In this document: in pieces, positions 1 to 6,948 of the stretch
Position numbering within the stretch: the first letter of the stretch is position 1
Layout: each line of letters begins with the position of its first letter
Source of the DNA: Bacteroidota bacterium
GTDB lineage: Bacteria; Bacteroidota; Ignavibacteria; Tepidaquicellales; Tepidaquicellaceae
Length of the DNA stretch: 7,282 nucleotides
Direction of reading: 5' to 3'
Assembly: GCA_023429265.1 (NCBI GenBank)
Contig: JAEYVS010000213.1
Span: 1-7,282, forward strand
Made by a program: the position numbers and the translations under genes
The notes under the pieces: model-generated
What the model was told of the DNA's origin: nothing
The model's database searches: none
The model's input: the letters and a program-made list of their open reading frames with translations, nothing else

Positions 1-89
1 AGGAAAAGACAATTTATAGGGATTTTTTAATATTTGCAATTCCATTTCTTATGCAATTTCTTTTTAAGATCTTTGTTTAAAAGAACTTA

Positions 90-1175
90 TTGCCCTATTT
101 AAAGCTCATATCCGTCATTTTCCTCACCTTTGCCATTCTTGGCATTGCCGGGTTTTTCCTTGGAAATGTGAATAACAGTCAGCCGCAGGAAACCTTTACA
201 CAGGATACGGCTAAGCTGGAGGAACCCCCAAAACCTAAGATCTTCTCAGTCATCGGCGTTGGTGACATTATGATGGGTACTAATTACCCTGATGCATCAT
301 CGCTCCCCCCGAACGATGGCAAAAATATGCTCGACAGTGTAGCAGAAATCCTGTCTTCAGCCGACGTTACCTTTGGAAATCTTGAAGGGACACTGCTTAA
401 TTCAGGCGGCACACCTAAGGACTGCGGGGACAGCGAACATTGTCACTCATTCCGTATGCCCGAACATTATGCCGGGCACCTGAAAAATGCCGGTTTTGAT
501 ATGCTTAGCGTCGCAAATAACCATAGCGGCGATATGGGACCAAAAGGAAGAAAATCTACCGTAAATACACTCGATGAGTATGGAATAAAATATGCCGGGT
601 ATACTACTCATCCATATACCGTCTTTGAAAAAGACGGCGTAAGGTTTGGACTTGCAGCGTTTGCTCCAAATAATGGTACAGTTCCATTAAACGACCACGA
701 TAATGCAGTGAAAATAATTAAAGAGCTTAAATCGAAGTGCGACATACTCATTGTTTCATTCCACGGGGGAGCAGAAGGTTCCGGCGCGTCTCACGTTCCA
801 AAACGGAGAGAGATTTTCCTTGGAGAGGATAGGGGAAATGTATACGAGTTTTCACGCCTTGTCGTAGATGCCGGGGCTGATATTGTATTCGGACACGGTC
901 CGCACGTTCCGCGTGGGATGGAGATTTACAAAGACCGTTTGATTGCTTACTCTCTCGGGAATTTCTGCACTTACAAAAAATTTGGCTTATCCGGCATTCT
1001 TGGTATTGCCCCGATCCTGAAGGTATATGTTAATGATAAAGGGGAGTATCAGAAAAGCGAAATAATTTCCATCAAACAGGTTAAAGGCGGTATCCCCGTT
1101 ATTGACAGTTCTAATGCTGCTGAAAAGTTAGTGCGAAAACTCTCACGCGAGGATTTTGGTGCCGGTGACTTTTAA
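90..1175 (+). CDS. CapA-family protein, membrane-anchored (metallophosphoesterase-like)
   Basis: This is a 361-residue member of the CapA/PGA_cap family, whose members have a metallophosphoesterase-like fold and are linked to poly-gamma-glutamate or capsule synthesis. The family motifs appear in order: GDIMMG (58-63), GNLEG (96-100), ANNHSGD (142-148), SFHGG (223-227), GHGPHVPRG (268-276) and SLGNF (288-292). The acidic and histidine residues in these motifs are the expected metal and active-site ligands. Residues 4-25 form one hydrophobic segment, followed by a Pro/Glu-rich linker to about 50, so it is probably a signal anchor or uncleaved export signal with the enzyme outside the cytoplasmic membrane. 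The start is TTG: an in-frame TAA lies at 78-80, and the next Met (61) would remove both the anchor and part of the first motif. No clear ribosome binding site is visible. Cys112 and Cys118 could form a disulfide. Its substrate here is unknown, and no other capsule gene is in the window. Family assignment is secure; the cellular role is inferred. Confidence 0.9.
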   Translation: MPYLKLISVIFLTFAILGIAGFFLGNVNNSQPQETFTQDTAKLEEPPKPKIFSVIGVGDIMMGTNYPDASSLPPNDGKNMLDSVAEILSSADVTFGNLEGTLLNSGGTPKDCGDSEHCHSFRMPEHYAGHLKNAGFDMLSVANNHSGDMGPKGRKSTVNTLDEYGIKYAGYTTHPYTVFEKDGVRFGLAAFAPNNGTVPLNDHDNAVKIIKELKSKCDILIVSFHGGAEGSGASHVPKRREIFLGEDRGNVYEFSRLVVDAGADIVFGHGPHVPRGMEIYKDRLIAYSLGNFCTYKKFGLSGILGIAPILKVYVNDKGEYQKSEIISIKQVKGGIPVIDSSNAAEKLVRKLSREDFGAGDF

Positions 1176-1179
1176 TGAA

Positions 1180-1214
1180 GGTAAGGTTTTGGGTAAGGTT
1201 TTTGAGTATTTTAG
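1180..1214 (+). promoter_or_regulatory. Promoter-like element A (GGTAA direct repeat plus -7-like box)
   Basis: GGTAA half-sites start at 1180 and 1192 (12 bp apart). The second, GGTAAGGT at 1192-1199, is followed after 7 bp by TATTTTAG (1207-1214), a partial match to the Bacteroidota -7 box TAnnTTTG. The same arrangement at the same spacing occurs at 4598-4632 and 6949-6983. Like element C, the box runs into TAGTAA just downstream. The element points toward the terminator at 1258-1290 and has no protein gene ahead of it, so if active it would make an RNA of roughly 75 nt. It could also be a non-functional copy of the repeat. Confidence 0.5.
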
Positions 1215-1257
1215 TAGTAAATAAAGGTTAAGTCCTCTATTCTCTACTAAAAAAGAT

Positions 1258-1290
1258 AAGCGTCCCTGAGACGACAACTCAGGGACGCTT
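1258..1290. terminator. Bidirectional intrinsic terminator between convergent genes
   Basis: A perfect 13-bp stem (1258-1270 with 1278-1290) encloses the 7-nt loop ACGACAA. On the minus strand it is followed by TTATCTTTTTT, a good U-tract, so it mainly serves the minus-strand regulator. On the plus strand the tail (TTTGCATTTAAT) is weaker but would still end transcripts from the CapA gene or from element A. The stop codon of the minus-strand gene lies inside the right arm. Confidence 0.9.
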
Positions 1291-4200
1291 TGCATTTAAT
1301 ATCTTTTTGATCTTCTCCTGTATGCCATTATCGGGCTCTTCACCGAATTCTTTTTTGAAATTCTTTTTCATGTCTTTAAACACTTCTTCAGCTCCTTTAA
1401 TGTTTCCTGTTTTTACCAGTGCTTTTATCAGGTTCTCATATCCTGTTTCATTTGTATTATCAGCTTCGATGATCTTTCGGGAATATGTAATTATTTCATC
1501 GGTTTTGTTCTGTTCCGTTAGAAGTTCTATTAATGTTTCCCCTGCGGTAAAAAATAAATTATTTATCATCTGCCGTCTTTCATCCACCCAGTCATCATAG
1601 TATCCCTCCATAAAGCTGCCTTTATAAAGGTCCAGGGCTTTTTGGTATAGCTCTATCCTTTCTGCCGTCTTTGTCCTGTCATTCCCCGCCTGTCGGCATA
1701 ATTCTTCGAACTCACCCGCATCGGTATGGTAAATGTAATCGTCATTCAGCATAAGTGACTTATCTTTATAGATAATTAAAGAAGCACCTCCCTCCAGGCT
1801 CAGGATTTTCCTGATGCGTGACACGGATTGATAAAAAATATTCTCAACACTGTCGATGGGGGTCTCCGGATAAAATATATCCACTATTTGATCTTTTGTC
1901 AGTTCCATTCCCGGAGAAAGCATCAGGTAAGCAAGTATCAGCTTCCTTTTTTTCTTCTGCCATAGCTTGTCGTCGATCTTTTCAGACCGTTTGAAAAATG
2001 TCAGGCCTCCAAGACATACCATTTTAAGGTCAGTAAATGCATCTGCTTGCTGACGGCTTGATTGTTTTATTGCGGAGGAATTGCTGTGACCGTTTGTGGA
2101 TATGCTTTCAGGTACGCTCTCTTTCAGATCCCTGATAAGTTTCTTTTCGATGTTATTGGTGTAGCAAAAATCGAACATTGCGGGAGAAAATAATAGCTCC
2201 CGTTTTAAAAAAGAAAGGTATTCCTTTTCAAACGATATCTTGACCGATTCCCTGATATATTGCGTTGCGGGAGCATCCTGCCCCGCCTTTAGATAGAAAT
2301 CCGCCAGGTGAAACGTTGCCTGGACTTCATTGTAAACAAATCCATTCTCATTGTAAAAATTCTTTACATTTAGAAGTATCTTCTCGATGTCCTTCCTGAA
2401 TCCCGTCTCCTTCATCAGCATTGCTTTCATCTGGGCATACTCAGCCCGCTCCAGCTCACTGTCCTCGTTTATGAATTCGAACGCCAGGTCATAGTATTCC
2501 TCCGCTTTTGTGAATCTCTTGGAGTAATAATATGAATCGGCTATGAGTCTGTAGGAAAGGTATGTGTAATACTTATGGTTGAGTTTCTTAGCCAGGTTGT
2601 TCATCTGCAAAAGCACCTCGATGCAGGATGAATAGTCTCCCATTTCGAAATAATATGCCTGCTCAGCCAGTGAATGCGCGATCTGGAATATAGGGATGGG
2701 GGAGTTGTCTGCAACTTCCTGTGTCTGTGCGAGATACCTTTTCGCCTTTTCAAAATTTCCCGATTGAGAATTTAACAGAACAAGGTTGCACAGCGTCTCA
2801 AATTTATCAATAAGGCTAAAATCGTTTAACAATATCTTTTCATAATACGAGATCGACTTTACGAACTCTCCCTTTATGAGATGGATGTGTCCCAGCAGGT
2901 TGTAAATGTTGTTTGTTATCTCTATCTCTTTTTCATCGATAGCGAGTGCTTTATCCAGAAGCTTTAATGATTTGTCATACTCAGCTGACATATAATGACC
3001 GTAAGCCATCAGGTATAAGAGCTTTATTTCACCTGTCTTTCCGGTATGAGTTTTCAGAAGCTTTTTGATGTCGTTCATTGCCTTCTTTATCTCACCCATG
3101 CTTATGTATATCCTTGCTAGGGATATCTTTGTCTTTACCAGGAGTTCATCATCATTTTGTGCTGATACGATCTTTATTGCGCGTTCCATGTGTGGTACGG
3201 AGCCTTCGATGTTCCCGTGATAAAATTTCGTCATCAATCCTTTATAATACAATAGTTCAGGGTTTTCATCATATACACTATCCGGTATTAATTCCAGCCA
3301 TCCCCACAGAGTAACAAAATTCCCGCTTTCGAATATCTGCTCAAAATTCCCTGTAATTAGCTTCACTGCCTCTTTGAAATTCTCCGCGTGAATGGCATAC
3401 CTGATCGCCTTATCGATCTCACCCCTGGCTTTATAATATTTGTGGATCTTGTTGTACAGGGTTAGAATTTCTTCCCCGGATTTTTCACTCTCCAGCTTGG
3501 ATTGAAGGAATTTCTTAAATAGGATCTGGTAACTATAAGATGTTTCACCGTCCGGTGATTGGGATGAACTAATGAAAATGTTTTTGTTAAGCATATCTGC
3601 GAGTATCTCACGGCTCTTTTTTATACCGAGAAATTCATCGCATACGCTCGGAGTGAAATCTTCCAGCAGCGTTGTATTTAATAAAAAATCCTTCGTTTCG
3701 TTGCTTTGATTTCTGAAAATATCCTCCGCAAAGTAAAAATAGATCTCCTCAGGCAGAATATTACCGTCTGACTTATATCTGGAAAAATTTTCGCCATACG
3801 CCTGCAGCAGCAGGTGGATTCCCGTTACCCAGCCTCCCATGCTTTTTCCAAGCGCGGAGACTTCCTCATCCGAAAAATCTACTCCAAAATAAATTTTCAA
3901 TAACTTTTTAACTTCATCATTATTCAATGTAAGATCTTCGGTCTGGATTTTCAGCACCTTCCTTTTCGCGGTCAGTGTTGCAATCCCTATGTCAGGCAGC
4001 TCCCTGGTGGTGATGATTAAATGGAGATTCTGGGGCAGATCGGAAAGAAGCTTGCTCAGTCCTGCTTCCAGCCATATTGTGTCATCGATCTGCTCTAGCT
4101 CGTCCAGTACGATCACCACTTCCTCATCGAAATACTTCGCGAATTCATTCACAAAAGTACTCACGATCAGCGTGGCTACCTGGTTTAGATGCTTGGGGAT

Positions 4201-4527
4201 CTGGTATCTTTCCCGTGATGACTCTATGATTTTTAAAGTATTTTCTCCGAATCCCGGTCGTAATCTCTCCAGGGAATGAGTCAAATACGAGAATAATGTA
4301 TAGATGTTGTTTACGTCGTTTTGAATGTGAAACCAAGAATGAAGGATGTTGCTATTACTTATAAAATCAGTAACTAAAGTGGTTTTCCCATATCCTGCGG
4401 GGCTGCATACTGTTATCAGGGGTTTATCGAGGTTTTTTTGGATAAGTTCACAGAGCTCAACCCTTTTTACAATGTTTTCAGGAGGTTTAGGAGGTATTAT
4501 CCTTGGATATAAGATGAAATCTTCCAA
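1279..4527 (-). CDS. Large SARP-like transcription regulator: MalT-type ATPase, TPR region, winged helix and BTAD
   Basis: This 1082-residue cytoplasmic protein is a signal-responsive transcription regulator by architecture. The N-terminus matches MalT-type STAND ATPases: an opening YPRIIPPKPP segment, Walker A SPAGYGKTT (42-50, Lys48), Walker B VVIVLDELE (137-145, Asp142) and a following ITTRE motif (172-176, Arg175). Residues about 350-800 are helical TPR-like repeats, likely the ligand- or partner-sensing part. After a Ser/Asn/Gln-rich linker (808-830) comes an OmpR-type winged helix (about 836-930, with LWQKKKRKLILAYL before the helix-turn-helix) and a BTAD domain (about 937-1075, with GSFMEGYYDDWVDERR). 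In actinobacterial AfsR-type SARPs the DNA-binding and BTAD part is N-terminal; here it is C-terminal, as in other MalT/BTAD fusions. The TTG start is chosen because the upstream frame is closed at 4558-4560 with no other usual start codon, and because the family N-terminus begins there. No clear ribosome binding site is visible. It is divergent from the surface-protein operon and converges on the CapA gene. The ligand and targets are unknown; the class is well supported. Confidence 0.9.
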   Translation of the reverse strand: MEDFILYPRIIPPKPPENIVKRVELCELIQKNLDKPLITVCSPAGYGKTTLVTDFISNSNILHSWFHIQNDVNNIYTLFSYLTHSLERLRPGFGENTLKIIESSRERYQIPKHLNQVATLIVSTFVNEFAKYFDEEVVIVLDELEQIDDTIWLEAGLSKLLSDLPQNLHLIITTRELPDIGIATLTAKRKVLKIQTEDLTLNNDEVKKLLKIYFGVDFSDEEVSALGKSMGGWVTGIHLLLQAYGENFSRYKSDGNILPEEIYFYFAEDIFRNQSNETKDFLLNTTLLEDFTPSVCDEFLGIKKSREILADMLNKNIFISSSQSPDGETSYSYQILFKKFLQSKLESEKSGEEILTLYNKIHKYYKARGEIDKAIRYAIHAENFKEAVKLITGNFEQIFESGNFVTLWGWLELIPDSVYDENPELLYYKGLMTKFYHGNIEGSVPHMERAIKIVSAQNDDELLVKTKISLARIYISMGEIKKAMNDIKKLLKTHTGKTGEIKLLYLMAYGHYMSAEYDKSLKLLDKALAIDEKEIEITNNIYNLLGHIHLIKGEFVKSISYYEKILLNDFSLIDKFETLCNLVLLNSQSGNFEKAKRYLAQTQEVADNSPIPIFQIAHSLAEQAYYFEMGDYSSCIEVLLQMNNLAKKLNHKYYTYLSYRLIADSYYYSKRFTKAEEYYDLAFEFINEDSELERAEYAQMKAMLMKETGFRKDIEKILLNVKNFYNENGFVYNEVQATFHLADFYLKAGQDAPATQYIRESVKISFEKEYLSFLKRELLFSPAMFDFCYTNNIEKKLIRDLKESVPESISTNGHSNSSAIKQSSRQQADAFTDLKMVCLGGLTFFKRSEKIDDKLWQKKKRKLILAYLMLSPGMELTKDQIVDIFYPETPIDSVENIFYQSVSRIRKILSLEGGASLIIYKDKSLMLNDDYIYHTDAGEFEELCRQAGNDRTKTAERIELYQKALDLYKGSFMEGYYDDWVDERRQMINNLFFTAGETLIELLTEQNKTDEIITYSRKIIEADNTNETGYENLIKALVKTGNIKGAEEVFKDMKKNFKKEFGEEPDNGIQEKIKKILNAKRP

Positions 4528-4597
4528 ATAATCAAATAATTTATGGGAAAAACAATATTATTAAATTTTTAGAACAATGAAATACATTTAAGGTTTG

Positions 4598-4632
4598 GGT
4601 AATGTTTTTGGTAAGGTTGATTTATAAATTTG
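4598..4632 (+). promoter_or_regulatory. Promoter element B upstream of the sorting-domain operon
   Basis: GGTAA half-sites start at 4598 and 4610 (12 bp apart). The second, GGTAAGGT at 4610-4617, is followed after 7 bp by TAAATTTG (4625-4632), an exact match to the Bacteroidota -7 box TAnnTTTG. A start of transcription near 4639 would leave a leader of about 33 nt before the ATG at 4672. A TTG triplet at 4608-4610 could act as the upstream -33-type element, but the 14-bp spacer is shorter than usual, which suggests activator dependence. This is the best of the three copies. Confidence 0.65.
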
Positions 4633-4671
4633 AATCATATACGGGAATTGGGAATTAAAAAACTTAGAATT

Positions 4672-5115
4672 ATGAGAAAAGTTAATAAAAGTTATTTTGT
4701 TGCTGCATTTGCTATTATAGCTGCGATTGGGCTGTTTTTAGCAGATTCGGAACTTGGTACGGCATCGGGTATTCTTATCTCAGCGGCTATGTATGTTGGA
4801 TGTGTCAGACATGCTGTTGGTTTTAACGGGATGGAAAGCATAAAAACAGGTGGATTACTTAATGTGAATTACAATAGGCACGGTTACAAATGCTACATTG
4901 ATATCGAATTTGAGATTGAAGTTAAATCCAGAGTAGTGTTGTCGGTTTACGATATGTACGGTGGCGTTGTAAAGAACCTAATCGATGAGAATATGACAGC
5001 CGGAAGGCATACGCTCTCCTGGAAAAGCACATATCATCCGGAGTCTGCAGGACCTTTTTATTACAAACTTAGGGCGGGAAACCTCACTGAAGTCAAAAAA
5101 GTTGTATATTCTTAA
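4672..5115 (+). CDS. Small membrane-anchored protein with FlgD/T9SS-sorting-like C-terminal domain
   Basis: This is a 147-residue protein of unknown function. The open frame reaches back to a TTG at 4630, but that codon overlaps the TAAATTTG promoter box, so ATG 4672 is taken as the start. It gives a basic N-terminus (MRKVNK) followed by a hydrophobic stretch at about 8-24. A second moderately hydrophobic stretch at about 28-43 suggests either a two-helix anchor or a signal peptide plus a helix. Residues about 62-147 resemble the beta-sandwich FlgD-like/type A sorting domains of the Bacteroidota/Chlorobiota group: LSVYDMYGGVVKNLI (90-104), AGRHTLSWK (110-118) and PFYYKLRAG (128-136), ending KKVVYS. 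There is almost no cargo between anchor and domain, which is unusual, as sorting domains normally sit at the end of long secreted proteins. It lies 34 nt upstream of the beta-propeller gene with no terminator between, so they are probably co-transcribed. The fold assignment is moderately sure; the role is unknown. Confidence 0.75.
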   Translation: MRKVNKSYFVAAFAIIAAIGLFLADSELGTASGILISAAMYVGCVRHAVGFNGMESIKTGGLLNVNYNRHGYKCYIDIEFEIEVKSRVVLSVYDMYGGVVKNLIDENMTAGRHTLSWKSTYHPESAGPFYYKLRAGNLTEVKKVVYS

Positions 5116-5136
5116 ATATTATTGAGTTAATTTTAC

Positions 5137-5144
5137 AAAAGGGG
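5137..5144 (+). promoter_or_regulatory. Ribosome binding site deciding the TTG start at 5150
   Basis: AAAAGGGG ends 5 nt before TTG at 5150-5152. It is purine-rich, partly complementary to the 16S rRNA 3' end, and well placed. It supports TTG as the start, which also gives the following protein a normal signal peptide. Confidence 0.55.
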
Positions 5145-5149
5145 TAAAT

Positions 5150-6823
5150 TTGATCAGGGTATTACAAATATTTTTAATAATTTCAGGGTTATGGGCTACT
5201 TCGGCCTATTCCCAGATCAGCCTGGAATGGGTAGCCAGGTACAATGGATCGGGGGATTCCATTGACGTAGCCAATGACATCGCTGTCGATGACTGCGGTA
5301 ATGTATATGTCACAGGCTACAGCACTTCATTATTAGGTCTTGCCACCGATTACACCACCATTAAGTACGATTCCAATGGAAACCAGCTCTGGGTTGCCAC
5401 CTATAATGGTCCGGCTTCTCTTTTTGACGAAGCTAATGCCATTGCCGTGGATGATTCCGGAAATGTGTATGTTACTGGGTTCAGCTACGGACTATTAACC
5501 CTTTCATTGAGTGATTACGCGACTATAAAATACGACCCCGATGGAAATGAAGTCTGGGTCAAACGTTACAATGGTTCCCTGCTTGGCGAGGATGTCGCTA
5601 CCGATATTATAATCGATAGCCAGGGAGATATTATTATTACCGGTTATAGCTCTGCTTTACTGGGCAGCAGGAATTTTGTTACTATAAAATATTCCTCCTC
5701 CGGTGCAGAGCTGTGGACCGCCTCTTACAATGGTCCCGCAAATTCCGAAGATATGGCGTACGCACTCGCCGAAGACGGTAATGGATATGTTTACGTTGTG
5801 GGACACAGCAATAGTAATTTCCTTCTGGGGAATCCGGACTACGCTTTGGTTAAATACAGCATCTCCGACGGTTCCGAGCAATGGGTACGGCGGTACAATG
5901 GTCCCGGTAATAGCACCGACAAGGCTTATGCGATTGTCGTCGATAATTCTGATAATGTCATCATAACAGGCGAAAGCCGCTCCTCATCAAGCATTGATTA
6001 TGCTACGGTAAAATACAACCCTGCAGGCACGCAGCAATGGGTGCGGCGGTATAATGGACCTGGTAATAACACCGATAAGGCATACGCTATAATTGTCGAT
6101 AATTCCGATAACGTGATTGTCACGGGCGAAAGCCGCAATTCACAGAACGAAGATTACGCCACAATAAAATATAATCCGGCAGGCACGGAGCAATGGGTAC
6201 GCCGCTATAATGGTCCCGGTAATGGAACCGACAAAGCCTACGCCATAGTAGTCGATAATTCAGATAATGTACTTGTTACCGGAGCAAGTGACTCTACATC
6301 GACGGCCGAGGACTACACGACAGTAGGTTACGATCCCGCAGGAAATCAGATATTTGAAACCCGCTACAACGGTCCCGGTAATAGCACGGATAAAGCCTAT
6401 GCAATCGTAGTAGATGATTCGGATAACTTCTACATCACTGGCGGAAGCCGCAGCGGTTTATTACTGGCATCGGAAGACTATGCCACGGTTAAATATTCAT
6501 CGAAGTCCACTGTCACTAATATTCAGAATAACGAACCGTTTAATTACTCGCTCAGCCAGAATTTCCCGAATCCGTTCAATCCAGTTACAAACATAAAATT
6601 CAGCATCAGCAAAAACTCTAACGCTAAGATTGTAGTATACAATTTCCTTGGAATGGCTGTCGATGAATATTCATACACCGGTATAGCTCCCGGCTTATAT
6701 GACCTTAAATGGGATGCCTCCGGAAAAGCATCAGGTTTATACTTTTATAAGATCATAGTAAATGATGCCTCCACAGGTGAAAAAGTCTTTGAAGAAGTAA
6801 GAAAAATGGTTTTAATTAAGTAA
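5150..6823 (+). CDS. Exported SBBP-repeat beta-propeller protein with T9SS type A sorting domain
   Basis: This is a 557-residue predicted surface or secreted protein. Residues 1-21 form a signal peptide (hydrophobic core VLQIFLIISGLWA, probable cleavage after AYS). Residues 27-450 contain eight SBBP-type repeats of 52-56 residues, each with a YNG at its start (31, 85, 140, 193, 249, 301, 353, 406), an IAVDDSGNVYVTG-like strand pair and a DYATIKY strand. The first repeat begins with the W-containing strand (LEWVARYN) and the last lacks one, so the N-terminal strand may close the ring. Repeats 5-8 are the most alike. Residues about 466-557 are the Por/T9SS type A sorting domain: SQNFPNPFNPVTNIKF (469-484), IVVYNFLGMAV (494-504), LKWDASGKASGLYFYKI (519-535) and a terminal KMVLIK. 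Type IX secretion moves such proteins across the outer membrane and anchors or releases them. No enzymatic motif is visible, so a binding or structural role is more likely. It is probably the second gene of an operon driven by the promoter near 4598-4632. Confidence 0.9.
   Translation: MIRVLQIFLIISGLWATSAYSQISLEWVARYNGSGDSIDVANDIAVDDCGNVYVTGYSTSLLGLATDYTTIKYDSNGNQLWVATYNGPASLFDEANAIAVDDSGNVYVTGFSYGLLTLSLSDYATIKYDPDGNEVWVKRYNGSLLGEDVATDIIIDSQGDIIITGYSSALLGSRNFVTIKYSSSGAELWTASYNGPANSEDMAYALAEDGNGYVYVVGHSNSNFLLGNPDYALVKYSISDGSEQWVRRYNGPGNSTDKAYAIVVDNSDNVIITGESRSSSSIDYATVKYNPAGTQQWVRRYNGPGNNTDKAYAIIVDNSDNVIVTGESRNSQNEDYATIKYNPAGTEQWVRRYNGPGNGTDKAYAIVVDNSDNVLVTGASDSTSTAEDYTTVGYDPAGNQIFETRYNGPGNSTDKAYAIVVDDSDNFYITGGSRSGLLLASEDYATVKYSSKSTVTNIQNNEPFNYSLSQNFPNPFNPVTNIKFSISKNSNAKIVVYNFLGMAVDEYSYTGIAPGLYDLKWDASGKASGLYFYKIIVNDASTGEKVFEEVRKMVLIK
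5228..6499 (+). repeat. Eight tandem SBBP blade repeats (about 156-168 bp each)
   Basis: In-frame tandem repeats within the beta-propeller gene, with YNG codons at 162, 165, 159, 168, 156, 156 and 159 bp intervals. Repeats 5 to 8 share YNGPGNxTDKAYAIxVD almost unchanged in protein, while their DNA differs at many third codon positions. The fourth repeat carries a small insertion (near residues 222-229) and a variant turn. Confidence 0.85.
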
Positions 6824-6843
6824 TACCCCAATATACCCTAAAA

Positions 6844-6866
6844 ACTGTAAATAATTCATTTACAGT
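6844..6866 (+). terminator. Hairpin downstream of the beta-propeller gene, no U-tract
   Basis: A 9-bp perfect stem ACTGTAAAT (6844-6852) pairs with ATTTACAGT (6858-6866) around a 5-nt loop, 20 nt after the stop codon. It lacks a T-run, so it is more likely a 3'-end protecting or accessory hairpin in front of the next terminator than a terminator itself. Confidence 0.5.
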
Positions 6867-6877
6867 GGTTTACCCCA

Positions 6878-6909
6878 AAAAGAGCCTCCTCACCCTAAGA
6901 GGCTCTTTT
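6878..6909 (+). terminator. Intrinsic terminator of the sorting-domain operon
   Basis: An 11-bp stem AAAAGAGCCTC (6878-6888) pairs with GAGGCTCTTTT (6899-6909) around a 10-nt loop, followed by CATTTTTC. The A-run before and T-run after the GC-rich stem make it able to work in both directions. It closes transcription from the genes at 4672-6823 and separates them from element C. Confidence 0.85.
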
Positions 6910-6948
6910 CATTTTTCACTAAAATGTGGTAAGGTTTCACTCAAATCA

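Noticed and set aside
31..75. A promoter box for the CapA gene (TATTTG near 31, CTTTG near 71)
   Set aside because: Neither fits TAnnTTTG at correct spacing, and the GGTAA element is absent; the promoter may lie before the window.
1307..4531. Open frames on the opposite strand and in another frame within the regulator gene (e.g. 1307-1600, 3078-3314, 3989-4279, 4145-4336, 4346-4531)
   Set aside because: Their translations are low-complexity Ser/Phe/Leu-rich shadows with no domain or ribosome binding site, lying within a clear long gene.
4553..4560. Possible minus-strand -7 box (TAATATTG) for the regulator gene
   Set aside because: It differs from TAnnTTTG by one base, has no GGTAA element and no clear upstream box, and the region is so AT-rich that such matches are expected by chance.
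4630..4671. Upstream extension of the small sorting-domain protein to a TTG at 4630
   Set aside because: The TTG overlaps the TAAATTTG promoter box, so it would not be on the transcript; ATG 4672 gives a normal basic plus hydrophobic N-terminus.
5657..6596. Open frames 5657-5881 (minus), 5703-5966 and 6414-6596 (plus) inside the propeller gene
   Set aside because: They are alternative-frame shadows of the repeated coding sequence and have no independent start signals or family features.
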